64,000 bases of DNA from Isoetes taiwanensis. Taxonomy: Eukaryota > Streptophyta > Lycopodiopsida > Isoetales > Isoetaceae. Below the pieces are notes generated by a model. It searched no databases. It saw only the letters and a program-made list of their open reading frames with translations, and was not told the origin of the DNA. The stretch lies in contig JAJEKV010000047.1 in assembly GCA_021234155.1 (NCBI GenBank), forward strand, positions 8,350,033 to 8,414,032, in the 5' to 3' direction. Positions 9,756-21,791 of this stretch are shown in pieces. The first letter of the stretch is position 1. Every line of letters begins with the position of its first letter. The translations under genes and the position numbers were made by a program.

Positions 9756-12541
9756 AAGAGGCGTCGCATGACATCAAACATGTCCTCATTGCTTTTGCCG
9801 AATGGTTCGGTGCTAACAGAGCCTACTGAACTCAAGCAGCATCTGCATAACCACTTCCAGATGTTTTTTGCTGAGAAACATCTTCCCTTTCAATCAGAAA
9901 TGCAAGATGCTATTTTATCTAAGATTTCCTCCATCATTTCTGGTGAGCAGCGCGAGTCAATAGAGGCGGCTATGACAGCTGATGATTTAGGTTCGGCAGT
10001 CTTTGAACTGAAAAGAGGCAAATGCCCAGGTTTGGATGGTTTGCCAATTGAGTTCTTCCAGGAGTATTGGAAATGGCTGGAACCAGAAGTGTATGATGCT
10101 TTCTGTGACTTTCGGCGGTCCACTGCTTTGGATAGAATTCTAAGCACAGGTGCCATCTCACTCATCCCCAAGGTCAAGGATCCTCAGACTATTTCAGATT
10201 GGTGGCCCATCACCTTATTGTCATCCGTATATAAGATCTTTGCCAAGGCTTTTGCAGAGCGGGTAAAGGACATCTTGGCAGAGTCCATCTCAACAACCCA
10301 GTCAGGTTTTCTTCCAAAACGGTGCATTTTGAATAATATTGCTGCTGCTTACGAGGGAATTTATTGGGCACGTAGGCAAAACCTTCCAGTTGTATACCTT
10401 AAGCTTGATTTTGCAAAAGCTTATGACAATGTCAGCTGGGAATTCATGCGCCGATGTATGCTAAGACTGGGATTTGGGAAACAATTCACATCAGATATTA
10501 TAAAGCTGCATATCTCTCGCCGAGCGATCGTCTGTTCCATGGTGAGTCACACATGCCTTTTCACTTGGGCCGCAGATTCGACAGATGCCCTTTAGCACCA
10601 TTGCTTTTCACAATTGTTGCGAGGCTTTGTCACGCTTATTCACCATTGCAACGACAGAGGGACTTCTCCATGGTCTTGCAATGGAGGACGGCACACAAGA
10701 GGTTTGCAATCAATATGCAGACGACACGTTCCTCTTCCTAGTCGCTAATGATGAGAATCTTGCTGCTACCAAAATGCTTTTAGATACTTTTTCACTGGCT
10801 TCCGGTGTTCTTGTAGAGTGGCGTAAGTACAGCCTTTGTGGACATTGGATAATCCCAAGCATGTGTTCACGACATCCATGGAAATTACTTTGCGCATGGA
10901 CGTGCCATCAAGTTGTTGGGGATTCTAGTTGGCATCCATGTTACTATGGGAGCCGCATGGGAGGAGATCATTAGGGTTTGGAGAAACACTTGTTCTAGTG
11001 GTCCACCGCTAAGTTGTCTCTTCTTGGGGTCGCATTACAAAGGCCAAGTCAGGTCCTTAGTAGTACCCATGTTTATATGGCATCCCATCGCTAGCACCAC
11101 GCACCAAAGTCGTGGAGCTCATTGCAATAGTTCGAACTTTATTTGGGCGTGTACCGAGGAAGGTGCCGTGGTTAAGGTGGCTTGGTCGGCGCATCCTTCC
11201 AAAATGGGCAGGTGGTCCGGGTATGATGGACTTCTTATTGCAGAGCAAAGTGCTTATTTCAAAGTTCATTTGGAGACTCTCAATGGTGAGGATGACTCTC
11301 CCGGTTCACGCCTTCTTAGACAAGCTCTTATTCATCAGTATCCCTCTAGGCAAGAAGGTACGTCAAAATCAGTCCTACCTTGGGCTTTATTTCGCACTCG
11401 CAGCCTTTTCCAAGTGCTTCTCCATTCTTGCGTGGCTTGTTGGCGCATGGGAGGCATCCAGACATCTTTTCCTCGCTATGCCCCTCTATCCACACCCTAT
11501 TGAGACTCCATGGTGGTGGGCACCACTCCCGACCCCTCAAAGACCTCCATTGGCAGCCTCGGTTCATCCCCTTACACGTAGAGACGATGGGTTCTTGCAG
11601 TGTTGTCTCTATTCAAGCATGGTATGAGGAGGGTCGCCACTCGCCTTGGCTCGAATTTCGTGCAAAGTTCCCCGCTCTCTCGTTGGGATGTATCTCTATG
11701 GGAGAAGGTCGCAGAAAATTTGCCTCTTATAGTGCAAGTTGTCGTTCTTTGAAAAAGAGTGTCATGGGACTGTCATGAAAATATTCACAAAGGCAAGCAA
11801 TTTGTCGACAAGATATATCCTTCTTTTAGCACCACAACCCCCGGGGTTGCCGATGGGTGGCACCTCTGAGTTCCATAGCCCACTTTGTGTCGCATACATG
11901 GCAATGGCTTTGGGATAGGTTGCTCCACCCTAAAGTCTCTCAGACTGTGGTGGCGGGTCATCCACAAAGTGCTCAAGGGTTAATGCCTTTCGACATCGCT
12001 ATGATCCTCGCATATCTCCAATATGCTCGCTCGTCTTTCTGGACGTTGAGACTCTTGAGCGGTGTCTCTTTGATTGTCTTGAGGTTCAACCAGCGGGTCC
12101 TCGCTACAAGGTTTGTTTAACAAAGACATTGGACTGCCGATGCATCCTTTTACGCCCTATCCCAACGCATGGCCTCCAAACAAAGGGCATTTCATCTTGG
12201 TTCTGTTGGCTCCTATGATCGATATGGGAGCGCCGCAGCACCACATCTTTTCGTGGCATTTATTCATCTCAAGACAAGTGTTATTACTTGGGGCCGTGTA
12301 AAAAATATTGACAGCCTACAAGTGTTCCTCCCTTGACTCAGAACTGGTGGAACGCATCTGGATTCAATATCTTCGAATTGATTCTTATCATTAGTCTCCT
12401 ATTCTGGAGTAAGTACATTGTGCTCCAGGCTCGTGCTCCTGTGGCATCTTTGTGTGCTTACACAGTTAGATGAGACATGTAAATTTTGTACTTTTCTCTG
12501 ATTAATAAACTTTTTGGCTTTCGTTCTTCAAAAAAAAAAAA
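9756..12541 (+). mobile_element. 5'-truncated L1-like LINE with 13-bp TSD
   Basis: The element is bracketed by the duplication gtgcataactgct at 9743-9755 and 12542-12554. It ends in attaataaactttttggctt, then ttcgttcttc and a poly(A). The coding part starts inside the reverse transcriptase region, so endonuclease and ORF1 are missing through 5' truncation. The coding sequence shifts frame several times and is dead. A rearranged relative lies at 62150-63462, and the poly(A) junction motif recurs in the element at 7579-8722. Confidence 0.9.
9759..11627 (+). pseudogene. LINE reverse transcriptase, frameshifted
   Basis: The first frame (to 10595) carries the RT finger motif KCPGLDGLPIEFFQEYW, the block SLIPKVKDPQTISDWWPITL, TTQSGFLPKR and motif A LKLDFAKAYDNVSWEF with its catalytic Asp. 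Frame then shifts; motif C (NQYADDTFLFL, Tyr-Ala-Asp-Asp at 10714-10725) is in the 10585-10974 frame. A further shift leads to the thumb/connection region (RILPKWAGGPGMMDFLLQSK). The family is L1-type plant LINE. With at least three frame changes it cannot make an active enzyme. Confidence 0.9.
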
Positions 12542-12705
12542 GTGCATAACTGCTCCATCCTTTATTGATGGCTATATGAGAGAATAATTGTCTATAATTA
12601 TGATTACATAAGTATATAACCTGATGCGATATAGTGCAAGTTGTGCTCATCCACTTCGTATATATTGTTCAGCGTAACATTCTATACCAATTCCCATCTT
12701 ACCGT

Positions 12706-12929
12706 AAGAGAATAAGGAATCACTAGTTTCGTCATTTATTTGCTTAAAATCACACTTTCAAAAGTTTTAAATTTCGTATGACAGTACATGTTGATGAAAT
12801 TGCGTCATCTATATCGTCAATTTTAGCATCAGCAATAGCAACAGTTGTAGTATCATATTTTATGGCATTGTATTGGCATAATAGTATCATTTGTAGCATC
12901 ATCATAGTTGCAGTTATAGTATCATGCAT
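12706..12929. other. Intergenic, tatcat/agcatc-rich
   Basis: Short imperfect repetitions of agtatcat and agcatcat appear between about 12820 and 12920. No coding sequence is seen. Confidence 0.4.
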
Positions 12930-13090
12930 TTTGTCCTTGTAGGCTACTAAGTTTTTCCTCCTAAAACCCTTAAAGGGGGGTTTTTAATCCCTCGTAGTAA
13001 TACCTTTGCTCTCTTTGTTGTACTTGGGTCCCATAGGCCAGTTGGTCTCCGTGGACGATAAAATCATATTCTATTCTATTCTTTATAATC
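12930..13090 (+). mobile_element. 3' end of a second LINE family with ATTCT tail
   Basis: Only the 3' terminus is present: a hairpin-forming block (cctaaaacccttaaagggggg then ttttaatccct), the stretch ggccagttggtctccgtggac, and a short pentamer tail attctattctattct at about 13068-13083. The same ordered blocks occur after the coding region of the LINE at 13100-15170 (hairpin part) and at 18480-18661 (all blocks). This is a severely 5'-truncated copy. Confidence 0.75.
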
Positions 13091-13099
13091 TCGATCCCC

Positions 13100-15170
13100 A
13101 TCACATAATATCATTTGCAAATGTTTGAATTACTGCTACGTGAGCCTCAAACCTTCTGGTGCAAAATATTATATCGACCACCTCCTACCCTTGGACATAT
13201 TTCTATGCAGCAATGGGATGAACGATTGGTCCACTTATATAATCATCCTGGGGTTCTTAATTCTGTGCCCCCTTTGGTAGGTGATATTCTTCAATTCACA
13301 GAGGAAGAAGTCAAAGAAGGACTGCGGCATCTATCTAATGGCAAGTCTCATGATCTTCAAGGTTTGCAAGCGTAATTGCTTAAATGGGGGTCCGCTATTG
13401 CTTCCAATCATCACTACTTTTTTAAATCAAGCTTTGCAAGAAGGCTAGCCAGAAACTTGGGCTGTCACTAAGGTCGTACCAATTCACAAAGCAGGTGATA
13501 AGCATGACCCTTCTAATTATCGCATGATCATGGTAAGTTCCATATTTTCAAAGCTCTTAGCCAAGATATCGGAGAAGCAGCTTGACATCATGGGCGTAAG
13601 ATACCGGGTGTACTATGGCCGTAGAGACGGCGGGCTTTTCGTCTATGATTCTACAATAGACCATGTTGTCACATTGCGTAGGCTTATTGAACATAGTCGA
13701 AGCTTGAAACAAGACCTCTATATATGCTTTGTGAATTTTTCTTCTTCTTTTGACACAGTACCACGCGAGCTTCTTTGGCAGTGCTTGCAGGCACTTGGGG
13801 TTCCACAGGATCTTCAAAATGCAGTTGATCGGCTCTATGAAAGGATCTTTGCTAAATTTCCAGCATCAGGTACTCAAATCACTAGCAACATTGGAGTCCA
13901 TCAGGGTTGCCCTTTATCTCCTACACTCCTTGACTTGTACATTGATCAATTGGAAGAATGGCTTGATAATCATGGTGGCGGAGGTCCACATTTGGCACAC
14001 TATATCATCAGGCAACTCATGTATGCTGATGATGTTTCGCTTCTGGCAGCTGCTAGTATGCATCAACATTTACATGCTCTGCACAGTTTTTGTGAGAACA
14101 CAGGTCTGCGTGTTAATCTCCAAAAGATCAAGCTTTTGGTAGTTCAATCTTCTCGGCACACTGTTCCCACTATGCACTATGATAGCCACGAAGTTGAAGT
14201 TGTAGATAGCTACAAGTATCTTGGTGTAGAATTCTGTAAGAACACACTTTGGGAACAATTTATTACCAAGTGGCTGGAGAGCACTCTATGCAATGCAAAA
14301 CAATTGTTTTCGCGCAGAAATTCATGATTGGCCACGGAAAGCCCACTTGTTTCGGGCTTTGGTGGAGCATGTTTTACTGTATAGTTCTGAAGTGTGGGGG
14401 CCTGCCATTAGTGCTAGTGCTTGGGAGAGCTTGGAACGGGATGAATGATGATAGGTACCCTGTTCTTGCACTTGCTATGGCTGAATCTCCTCAACGTTTG
14501 AAACGATGTTGGAAAGAGCATTGCACTGCATGGTTTGCCCGCTGGTCGGCAAGGCAACCTTTACCTCGGTGCTTGCCGCTTCCGATCCCGAAGCTTTTGC
14601 AACAATATCTCCATGGGCGTTTTTCTCAAAAGATATGGGATGTAGCTACCTTGGCCCAAGTTAAAACTGGTCATTATCATGCACACATAAATCCCATCTT
14701 GGCACCAGGACCATAAGCTTATTTGCTTGCTTCATTGTCCAGGAAAAAGCTTGTAGCTATTGCATCAATTCGCATTGTGGTCCCACAAAGCACGGACCGA
14801 GACAGTAGATGGGAGCTACCGAATTGCCGCGAGAAGCGGAGACTTTGTGAATGTTGTCAGTTACAGGTTATTGAAGATGAAAGCCATACTCTTCTAAGTT
14901 GTCCTGCTTTTGAGATGGTCAGGAATCGTTTTTTGACATTAGCATTCCATTCCACGCTTACACAACTTCTCAGAGCACCATCTGTGCATGACTTGGCATT
15001 ATACATACTAGAGGTTCTAGATGAACGCCTTCAATTACTGAGCCCTCGTTAGTCACCATGGTCTACTTATTTCTTTTTTTATCTAGTATCATTATTACTG
15101 CAAAGGTTTTTCCCTTGAAAACCTTTTGAGGCAGGGGTTTTTTAACCCCGTCGGGCTCAATAACCACGAG
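13100..15170 (+). mobile_element. Second-family LINE, degenerate
   Basis: Contains reverse transcriptase and a C-terminal Cys/His domain on the plus strand (13115-15052), then a 3' region with cccttgaaaacctttt and ggggttttttaacccc at about 15105-15150. That hairpin block is shared with 12930-13090 and 18480-18661. The pentamer tail is absent here, so the 3' end is either truncated near 15170 or replaced by the sequence that follows. The 5' end is unclear; no endonuclease is visible. Confidence 0.8.
13115..15052 (+). pseudogene. LINE reverse transcriptase and C-terminal zinc-finger, degenerate
   Basis: The piece at 13115-13375 matches a pre-RT/finger region (FTEEEVKEGLRHLSNGKS). The main RT frame at 13524-14327 has HQGCPLSPTLLDLYIDQLEEW and motif C LMYADDVSLLA (YADD at 14022-14033). 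Motif A reads CFVNFSSSFDTVP, where the usual first catalytic Asp is Asn. At 14723-15052 the C-terminus has RLCECCQL then EDESHTLLSCPAFEMVRNRF, a Cys-Cys-His-Cys arrangement seen in many LINE tails. Frame breaks near 13375, 14327 and 14716 plus the Asn substitution argue that it is dead. An RTE- or CR1-like affinity is suggested by the non-poly(A) tail of relatives, not proven. Confidence 0.85.
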
Positions 15171-15800
15171 TTCCCAATCATCTACGTAATCCTTGTTCAA
15201 ACATTTCTCCCATTGTGCATCAATGCAATATGCACAGAAACAAGACATAGAGATCCAGCCATCCATCCGGTCAATGACAGAGTAAGTGGTGTTGTCCAAG
15301 AGCATGATAGCCACAGCTTCACGCTGCCTACACTGCTTCTCATAAAGCGCAACAAAAAGCGGCTTGAAAGAATTGTGGTCACACGTCCTCCATTCTCAGC
15401 AGCCTCTTTAGTGCCTTTGCCCTCAAATGTACGCTTTTAAGGTTAGAAGATTTTCAGCTAGCTCCATCCTTGAGAGCTGAGCCTCTTCATTATAGATTCG
15501 CCCCGACCCGCTTCCTGAGTTTCCCGAAGTTGGGCTCGATTTCCTTCTTACCATGCCAATTAATCTCCCTTTGCACTTCCAAATGCGGGTGGTTGGCATG
15601 GGCGGAATGGGTTCGAGAGATGCGGCATCTCCGAAAAGAGTATGACCCTCTCGATTCCTGGTTTACCACCATTTTTGAGCAACAAGACGAATCAAATATC
15701 CCTCAGAATGCAAAACCTCACATCCTCTGGTGCTCCGGTTGGCCTTTTATACACCACTTGAGGGCCCAATCACCAGCGCGGAGCCCAAGGTAAGATACAT
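15171..15800 (-). pseudogene. Unrecognised coding-like remnant, minus strand
   Basis: The minus strand from about 15410 to 15110 stays open and reads coding-like: LFVALYEKQCRQREAVAIML, then a segment containing YSVIDRMDGWISMSCFCAYC and YVDDWELVVIEPDG. It continues into broken frames upstream (15440-15660). I do not recognise the family. Its position between LINE and transposase remnants suggests another mobile-element protein. Confidence 0.35.
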
Positions 15801-15975
15801 TGGCCTTTATTCCATCAAACCTTTAGCCGGATTTAAAGGCATCTTGAAAGAAAAGATGGCATATTCTATTCTTTTCACCCTAATAAGCCTGTATTCTTAA
15901 CACCCTAAACCATTTGAGATATTTATGGACTTGCAGAAAGTCCATAAATAATGAAACTGTGCTTTTTCTTCTTAT

Positions 15976-17160
15976 TTGATCATTCATAGTCGAAAGGTAA
16001 GGCTGCCATTGGACATAAGAACTGCGATCAAGATTGTCTTATATAGGTTGGGTAGCAACATGAGCACTACACGGATCTGGGACTTGTTCCATGTTGGAAA
16101 TTCCACCATTGAAAAATATACCAACAAGGTCTGTGGGGTTCTGGCTGATAGAAATAAGCTTTTAAGGTTTTTTATTCAAATTCCTAGAGGTGATGATTTG
16201 ACAAGAGTGATTAATAGCTTTAAAGAACTTTGTGGCCTCCCAAATTGTTGTGGTGCAGCTGATGGATCTTATATCGTGCTCAAAGAAAAACCATCAAGAA
16301 AATATGATACACATGCTTATCACAATAGGAAGGGCATCAGTTCCATGTTATTGCAAGGCCTATGTGATACTAACAAGATGTTCTTGGATGTATGTTTCTT
16401 GTTTTCTGCAAGGGGGATTCACTTCTGTTATGCGTATAACGCTAAGGGGTTTTTTATTGCATATTCCGTACTTATAATAAGGAGTATTTGCCATTTATCT
16501 CACCTGTGTAGTTGTATTTCATGGAGTATAAGGGTATATCAAGCCAGTTTTATGCGTATGATAAGGGGTTTTTACCTAACCCTAGGAACGCAGATCCCAT
16601 ATCCAAAATACATATAGATGAATCCCCTGGGGTTTCCTGGTGGTGTCCATGATGCCAGTCAATTTTCTCATTCATCCTTTTATAGGAAGCTGAAGTATAA
16701 CATTTGAATGCAGTGAGCCAATACTACAAATGAAATGTGATAATTACCAACCAGAAAGAAGAAGCGTGCAGACAATCAATGTGTGTCCATACATCCTAGT
16801 TGATACAATCTATCTTTCGCGAGAATTTTGTATGAAGTTTTTTAACAAGCCCACCAATCGCCTTAAGCAAGGAAGGGTGGTGATTGAGAATTTTTGGGAT
16901 ACTAAAAAGCAAGTTTCAGATCTTAGGAAGCTTAAATTGTCATGTGGATAATGCATCAAAAGTTATAGTGGCTTGTTGTGCTCTTTATAACTTTTGTAGG
17001 ATGGCCACCCTTGGATTACCATTAAATGAACCAAGGCCTGCAGAAAATGTGCCCCCTTATGAGTTTGAACTCAATGCAAAAGGGTTTGACAAGAAAAGGA
17101 CAAGTATTGAGAAGTGCAGTCTTCCACAAGTGGTTCCGAGAGAGATAATGGGATATGAGA
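15976..17160 (+). pseudogene. PIF/Harbinger (HARBI1-like) DDE transposase, broken
   Basis: The first frame (15976-16617) has an N-terminal helix-turn-helix-like region (STTRIWDLFHVGNSTIEKYT) and the DDE core LPNCCGAADGSYIVLKEKP followed by HNRKGISSMLLQGLCDTN. These match the family pattern around the first two catalytic Asp. The C-terminal part occurs after a gap: RVVIENFWD supplies the Glu, then CHVDNASKVIVACCALYNFC at about 16935-17005. The segment 16420-16720 does not follow the family and holds a duplicated tatgcgtat...aaggggttttt motif. With frame changes near 16420 and 16920 it is non-functional. No terminal inverted repeats were identified. Confidence 0.85.
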
Positions 17161-18120
17161 GGAGGAAAGGACTGCCAGTACAGAGGCGTAGAGGTCTGGA
17201 AGTTAGGCTTATGTTGCATATATGGTGATTATTTATCATCTTGTCTATTTTTTTGGGGCTGGGATGTTGATAAACATAGACTTGATGCTTGGGATGGTGT
17301 TGGTGCCTTGGTGGCTCTTGTTGGAGTTCGTTTGATTATGCTCATTGCCAGAAACTAATACTACTTTGGCTGTTGTATACAGTAAATTTGTGTCTTTCAA
17401 TCCTTAAATTTTAGACATGTTCAAATCTGATGTCTTGAACTTCACTACAGCTTCGTATCTTCCACAATTATTTTTTAATTATCACTCTCCTTCTGTTTGT
17501 GCATTATAAGCTTTTGTCCAAATAATAATTGACACTAGAAACGTAAGCAATGGTATTTTGAATTTTGAGGGACATAAGTAACCTGCTGAAGAAAAAGAAA
17601 ACCTGGCAAACCAAGATCAAGCAGGATTGTTGAGAAAATGCTACAAAGCATGATCAATATATACCAAGGTTTTGCCAATTCAACACCTACTTCCCAATGC
17701 CAGAGGATAAGACTGCCTCCAGAATCTCAAGGACGTAAATATGCTTCTATTTTTTATCTTCACTGTCATTTTTCTCGGGAAGTCTCTCCTGAGACAGTTG
17801 TACAATGTTTCTATGATCAGGATGTATTTTCTGATCTAACAATCGCACATTCTATCTGTTAAACAATGCCATTGTCCTCCAGGCTGATTGTGAAACAGTA
17901 TGTGTCGTACTTTGAAGGGGATGAAACAGTACCCTTAACTATACTCCTTCAACATATTGGCGAAGCTGTGGGGTGGAACTATGAAGGAGGAGATGTTAAC
18001 TATGAAGACAAAACTGTGGGGCAGATTTAGAAGGACTGTAATTGTGCATCAGAACTAGAAGGACTGTAATTATTTAGAATGTAATTTTTCATCAGCATTG
18101 CATCAATGTCAAAGCTTGCA
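17161..18120. other. Intergenic with an unrecognised coding-like scrap
   Basis: Around 17890-18030 the plus strand reads LIVKQYVSYFEGDETVPLTI and on to a stop, coding-like but unidentified. The motif agaaggactgtaatt is repeated at about 18028 and 18057. I see nothing else in this stretch. Confidence 0.3.
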
Positions 18121-18661
18121 AAAATTGAATGGTACCAACAATCTCACAAAGCACGCGGTCTTTGCAAGCATTGAGACAGGGCGATGGACTCGGGAGGCAC
18201 GTGAGGACGGGATTTGTCAGTGTTGCTAACAGGGCACCATTGAGGATGAATGTCACGCCCTTCAGACCTACCCAGCGTTCGATCATATCCGGGTGCGGTA
18301 TGTTCAGTTAGTTGTGGCTGACCAGCGCTGCAGGAGTTGCTGAACACGGCCTCCGTGGGCTTGTTGGGATCATACCTCCAGGAGATTATGGATACACGGA
18401 CTCAGCTGTGTCCTCTGGGGCAGTACTGAATTGTCCTATATGATTGTACAGTATATCAACATACTTATTACTGCTAAGTTTTTTCCCTCGAAAACCCTTC
18501 AGGGCGGGGGTTTTTTAATCCTGACAGTAAACGCTTGCTGCTCTGTCTTTGTTTAGGTCACATAGGTCAATTGGTCTCCGTGGACGCTAAAAATCTATTC
18601 ATTCTATTCTATTCTATTCTATTCTATTCTATTCTATTCTATTCTATTCTATTCTATTCTA
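18121..18661 (+). mobile_element. 5'-truncated second-family LINE with (ATTCT)n tail
   Basis: The body at 18200-18310 decodes, in shifting frames, to GICQCC, then GTIEDECHALQTYPAFDHIR. This corresponds to the C-terminal CECC...EDESHTLLSCPAFEMVR region of the LINE at 13115-15052. It is followed by the shared hairpin (ctcgaaaacccttcagggc then gggggttttttaatcc), the block ggtcaattggtctccgtgg, and about twelve units of attct at 18602-18661. This copy shows the family's full 3' end. Confidence 0.8.
18602..18661 (+). repeat. (ATTCT)n microsatellite, LINE tail
   Basis: A near-perfect run of attct pentamers. It sits exactly at the 3' end of the truncated LINE, in the position a poly(A) tail would take, and a short version ends the copy at 12930-13090. 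Confidence 0.9.
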
Positions 18662-21617
18662 GTGCAACCATTGTACTAGGTCTGATTTGTGACTGCTTTC
18701 CTCTATCTACATATTGGTTAGCAGCATCTAGGTCTAAGTTATGTAGCTTGTCTAAGTCCTATTAATTCAACAATGTTTTAACACAGTCTTAGCAGAAAAA
18801 TATTAGCTGGGTTATGCTAGAACCATGTACGCTGGCTTCTTCAACCTTGCATCTCGCAGACCAACTTGAAGCTCCGTTTGCATAGTCAGAAGTTAGTGGA
18901 TGTCCACTTGTAAAGAACATAGTATAGTTAAACGATTGCAATTTATTTAAACATGAAGACCCTAGTTTTCTATCTTATATAGGCACGTTGCAAAGAAATT
19001 TAATAGGTTTCATCTTGTGCACTGATTAATGCAAGCTATATGACTGTGCGCAAATACTTATCATGATGCCTTTGTGCAAGAAGATTTTTCCAATATTAGA
19101 CATTAGGAGGTTCGCATCTTGCCTATATGTATGAGATTTCTTGTTTGGAATACTATATAATCATGTATACATGTGGTTCTATCTCTGGTTTGGAAGTAAC
19201 CGTATATACAAGTTAGTGTTAGAGCTGCTTTAAAAGAGGTTCCATCAACCCCATCAATGGTTAGTTCAAGGAAATACTTAAAGATGTCTGAAATTCAGAA
19301 TGTCATCTTTTATGCGCTTATATGTTTGTAACCCTCTTTCCAAAGAAAATGCCATTATCTATGCTTTGTCTCATTTTCTTACATTTATATTCTGTTTCTA
19401 CAAATGCAACAGTGATTATTGGAGGCCATTTTGAGATGATTAATGTCCTTGCCCTTTATGCATGAATTGGATTTTTGTTAGGATCCATTTCTCTTACATC
19501 TATGGCCGAATTGTGTCATCCTCCCAAAACAACGTGAAACTAAAAAACTAATAAGGAACGAACTAAGAAGGTACATTGCATTGTACATTGTCTTATGGCT
19601 GGACAGATGGTCAAAATAAAATATCTCTTTATTCTATTTCTTGCCAAACAACATATAGGACTGAGTTAAAGAATGAGATTGAACATAGAATGGCACAATA
19701 GCAACAAAGGGGTCTCCTTTGACTGTCATATCAATGTATGATGAATCGATTGAATGTCTCAACCAATGTGGGGGAAATCATTATCATAAGAATCGTTCTT
19801 GCGTGGCTTCAGGCATAAAAATCTATTATTTGGGGCATAAACATGGGAAAAACGATCTTAACAGCCTGTTTTTCCCACATAAGTGTACATTAGTCCAGTT
19901 ATCCATATGCCCACATAAGGTAGTATTACTTGTACAAGCACTTTCGGAAAAAAAATTCAAATTTACATGATAACCCATCCGCCTACATGATAACCTCATC
20001 AATTATTTTAAGTTAAAAGCTAACTCTACCAAACATAACATAGGCCCTGCTTAGGGCACCCTTTTTTCTTACAAAGAATGAACCTATGCAACCTTAAGCC
20101 ACCTTTTACCCATAAGATAAGATAAGAATTTTCCTTTACTTCACATCATTCTCTATTTACGCATATCGGTGTTTACGCATATCGATTATCTTTTGGAATA
20201 AACATGCCCTGCTCAAAGATCCATATCTATGCAAATCTCAGACCCATCACTGCGAATTTTAAGCTGTTGCATCTTTAACAAATCTTATGGTGGATCTGGA
20301 AGTTGGCCTTGATATGCATGCATCATAAGAAGGTAAATAGATGGTTCTGGAGATTCAGGATAGCCTATCTATGTGCATTTCAAGAGTTACTTCCTACTAT
20401 CATGCAAGAACAAAGCATGAACCTAGCAAGCATAGCTTAGCGCAGGACACTAGATGCCCGCAGTTTCTGCAAATTGCGATAGAGAAACGAAAGGCCTACA
20501 ATTTGCTCAGGTTTGGATTTGCCGGAGTGCCCCAAACTCATGCTCTTTGTGCCCTCTAATCACCAGCAGATTCATTGCATTACAAAACATTATAACCAAA
20601 GAAATACACCAGAGGCTGCTATAAACCATTGAAACCAAAGAAATACATCAGAGAAATAGGCTGTTCCGCCATCGTTGCTACCATAATGTTCTAATTATTT
20701 CGTTTGGTATTTGAGGAAAGTATTTCACGCATGATTTTGCCTAGATTTGGGGTGTGTATTGTATGCGAAAGCGTAGTTCAACTGTATTTTTTGAGCGATT
20801 TGAGCTGCTTGTTGGCCAGTCAAAGGAGCGTTCAATCTGGGATGCTGTTTTTTTTTTTTTTTGGTTTCTATGGTTTCAGAATGGAAGGCTAAGAATGCAC
20901 GTGCTTTTCTTCTTTCGGCAGGAGCGGCAAGGGATCCGAGCGGGATCCGAGCGGGGCGGCGTTCCAGGCAAAGGTTCCAGCTGAAGCTGGTTCACTCTGT
21001 TACACAGCGCTGCTGATGATTGGATAGGGTTGCTGCTGATATACAGGGCTGTTCTAGTGAGCCCATCGCCATCTACCATGGTTGTGTTCCCTTTGTCAAC
21101 TCTTTCCCCGCAGCTTGAGTAGGGCAGAGGAAAGCCTGATCTCATGAGCTTAAACTCGGTTCTTTTGTTATAGACAGAAGCATGGAGCAGAGGGACGTTC
21201 CGTTGCCGTTGCGAAGCTTGAGTCCCTGCTGCAAAGTCTGAGGCAAGGATTGAAGGGGCATCCGATTGCAGGTCCGCAAAAGGAAGCGGAATTCTTGCTC
21301 GGATCAAACAAATCGATGGCCTGTTTGCTCCGAATTAAATCATTGTCAGTGGCCAGAGAGAGCCAGAGCAAATTTCGGCGTGCTGAGCCGCGCAAGGATT
21401 GAAGGGGCAGGGATTGAAGGCCGGAGTAGAGTGACTGAATGCCTGGTGAAGGGTTTGGAGATTTTTGGTTTTTTGGCTTGCAATCATATGGTTGGTTTGA
21501 ACCATTGGAAGTGGCAGGCAGACTGTTGATGAAAAATGTAATGGCCTTTGATCTGGGATGAAACGCAGAATATTCTAGAGATCGATGATCAAGAATAGAA
21601 GATGCAAAAAAAACCCC
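18662..21617. other. Intergenic, no supported gene
   Basis: About 3 kb of mostly AT-rich sequence with only short open frames. Small features: ttacgcatatcg twice near 20157 and 20172, a T16 run at 20849, and a GC-richer patch (20900-21450) where gcaaggattgaaggggca occurs twice. Overlapping open frames on both strands in that patch share no family signature, so I do not call a gene. Confidence 0.4.
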
Positions 21618-21791
21618 ATAAAGGAATGAATAAATAGGTCCGCAAAACAAATGAATCTAAATTAAAACATAAAGGAATGAATAAATAGGTCCGCAAAACA
21701 AATGAACCTAAATTAAAACTTTCTAAAATATCAAAATGAATAAATAGGTCCGCAAAACAAATGAACCTAAATTAAAACTTTCTAAAATATC
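21618..21791. repeat. Tandem repeat, three copies of a 51-66 bp unit
   Basis: Copies begin near 21618, 21669 and 21735, each carrying aatgaataaataggtccgc and aaaacaaatgaa followed by cctaaattaaaac (tctaaattaaaac in the first). The last copy overlaps the 3' end of the RING-H2 reading frame, so that protein's final ~20 residues are repeat-encoded. Confidence 0.8.

Noticed and set aside
20876-21650. Overlapping minus-strand frames of 143 and 160 codons
   Set aside because: They overlap out of phase, match no family and follow the local GC-rich composition.
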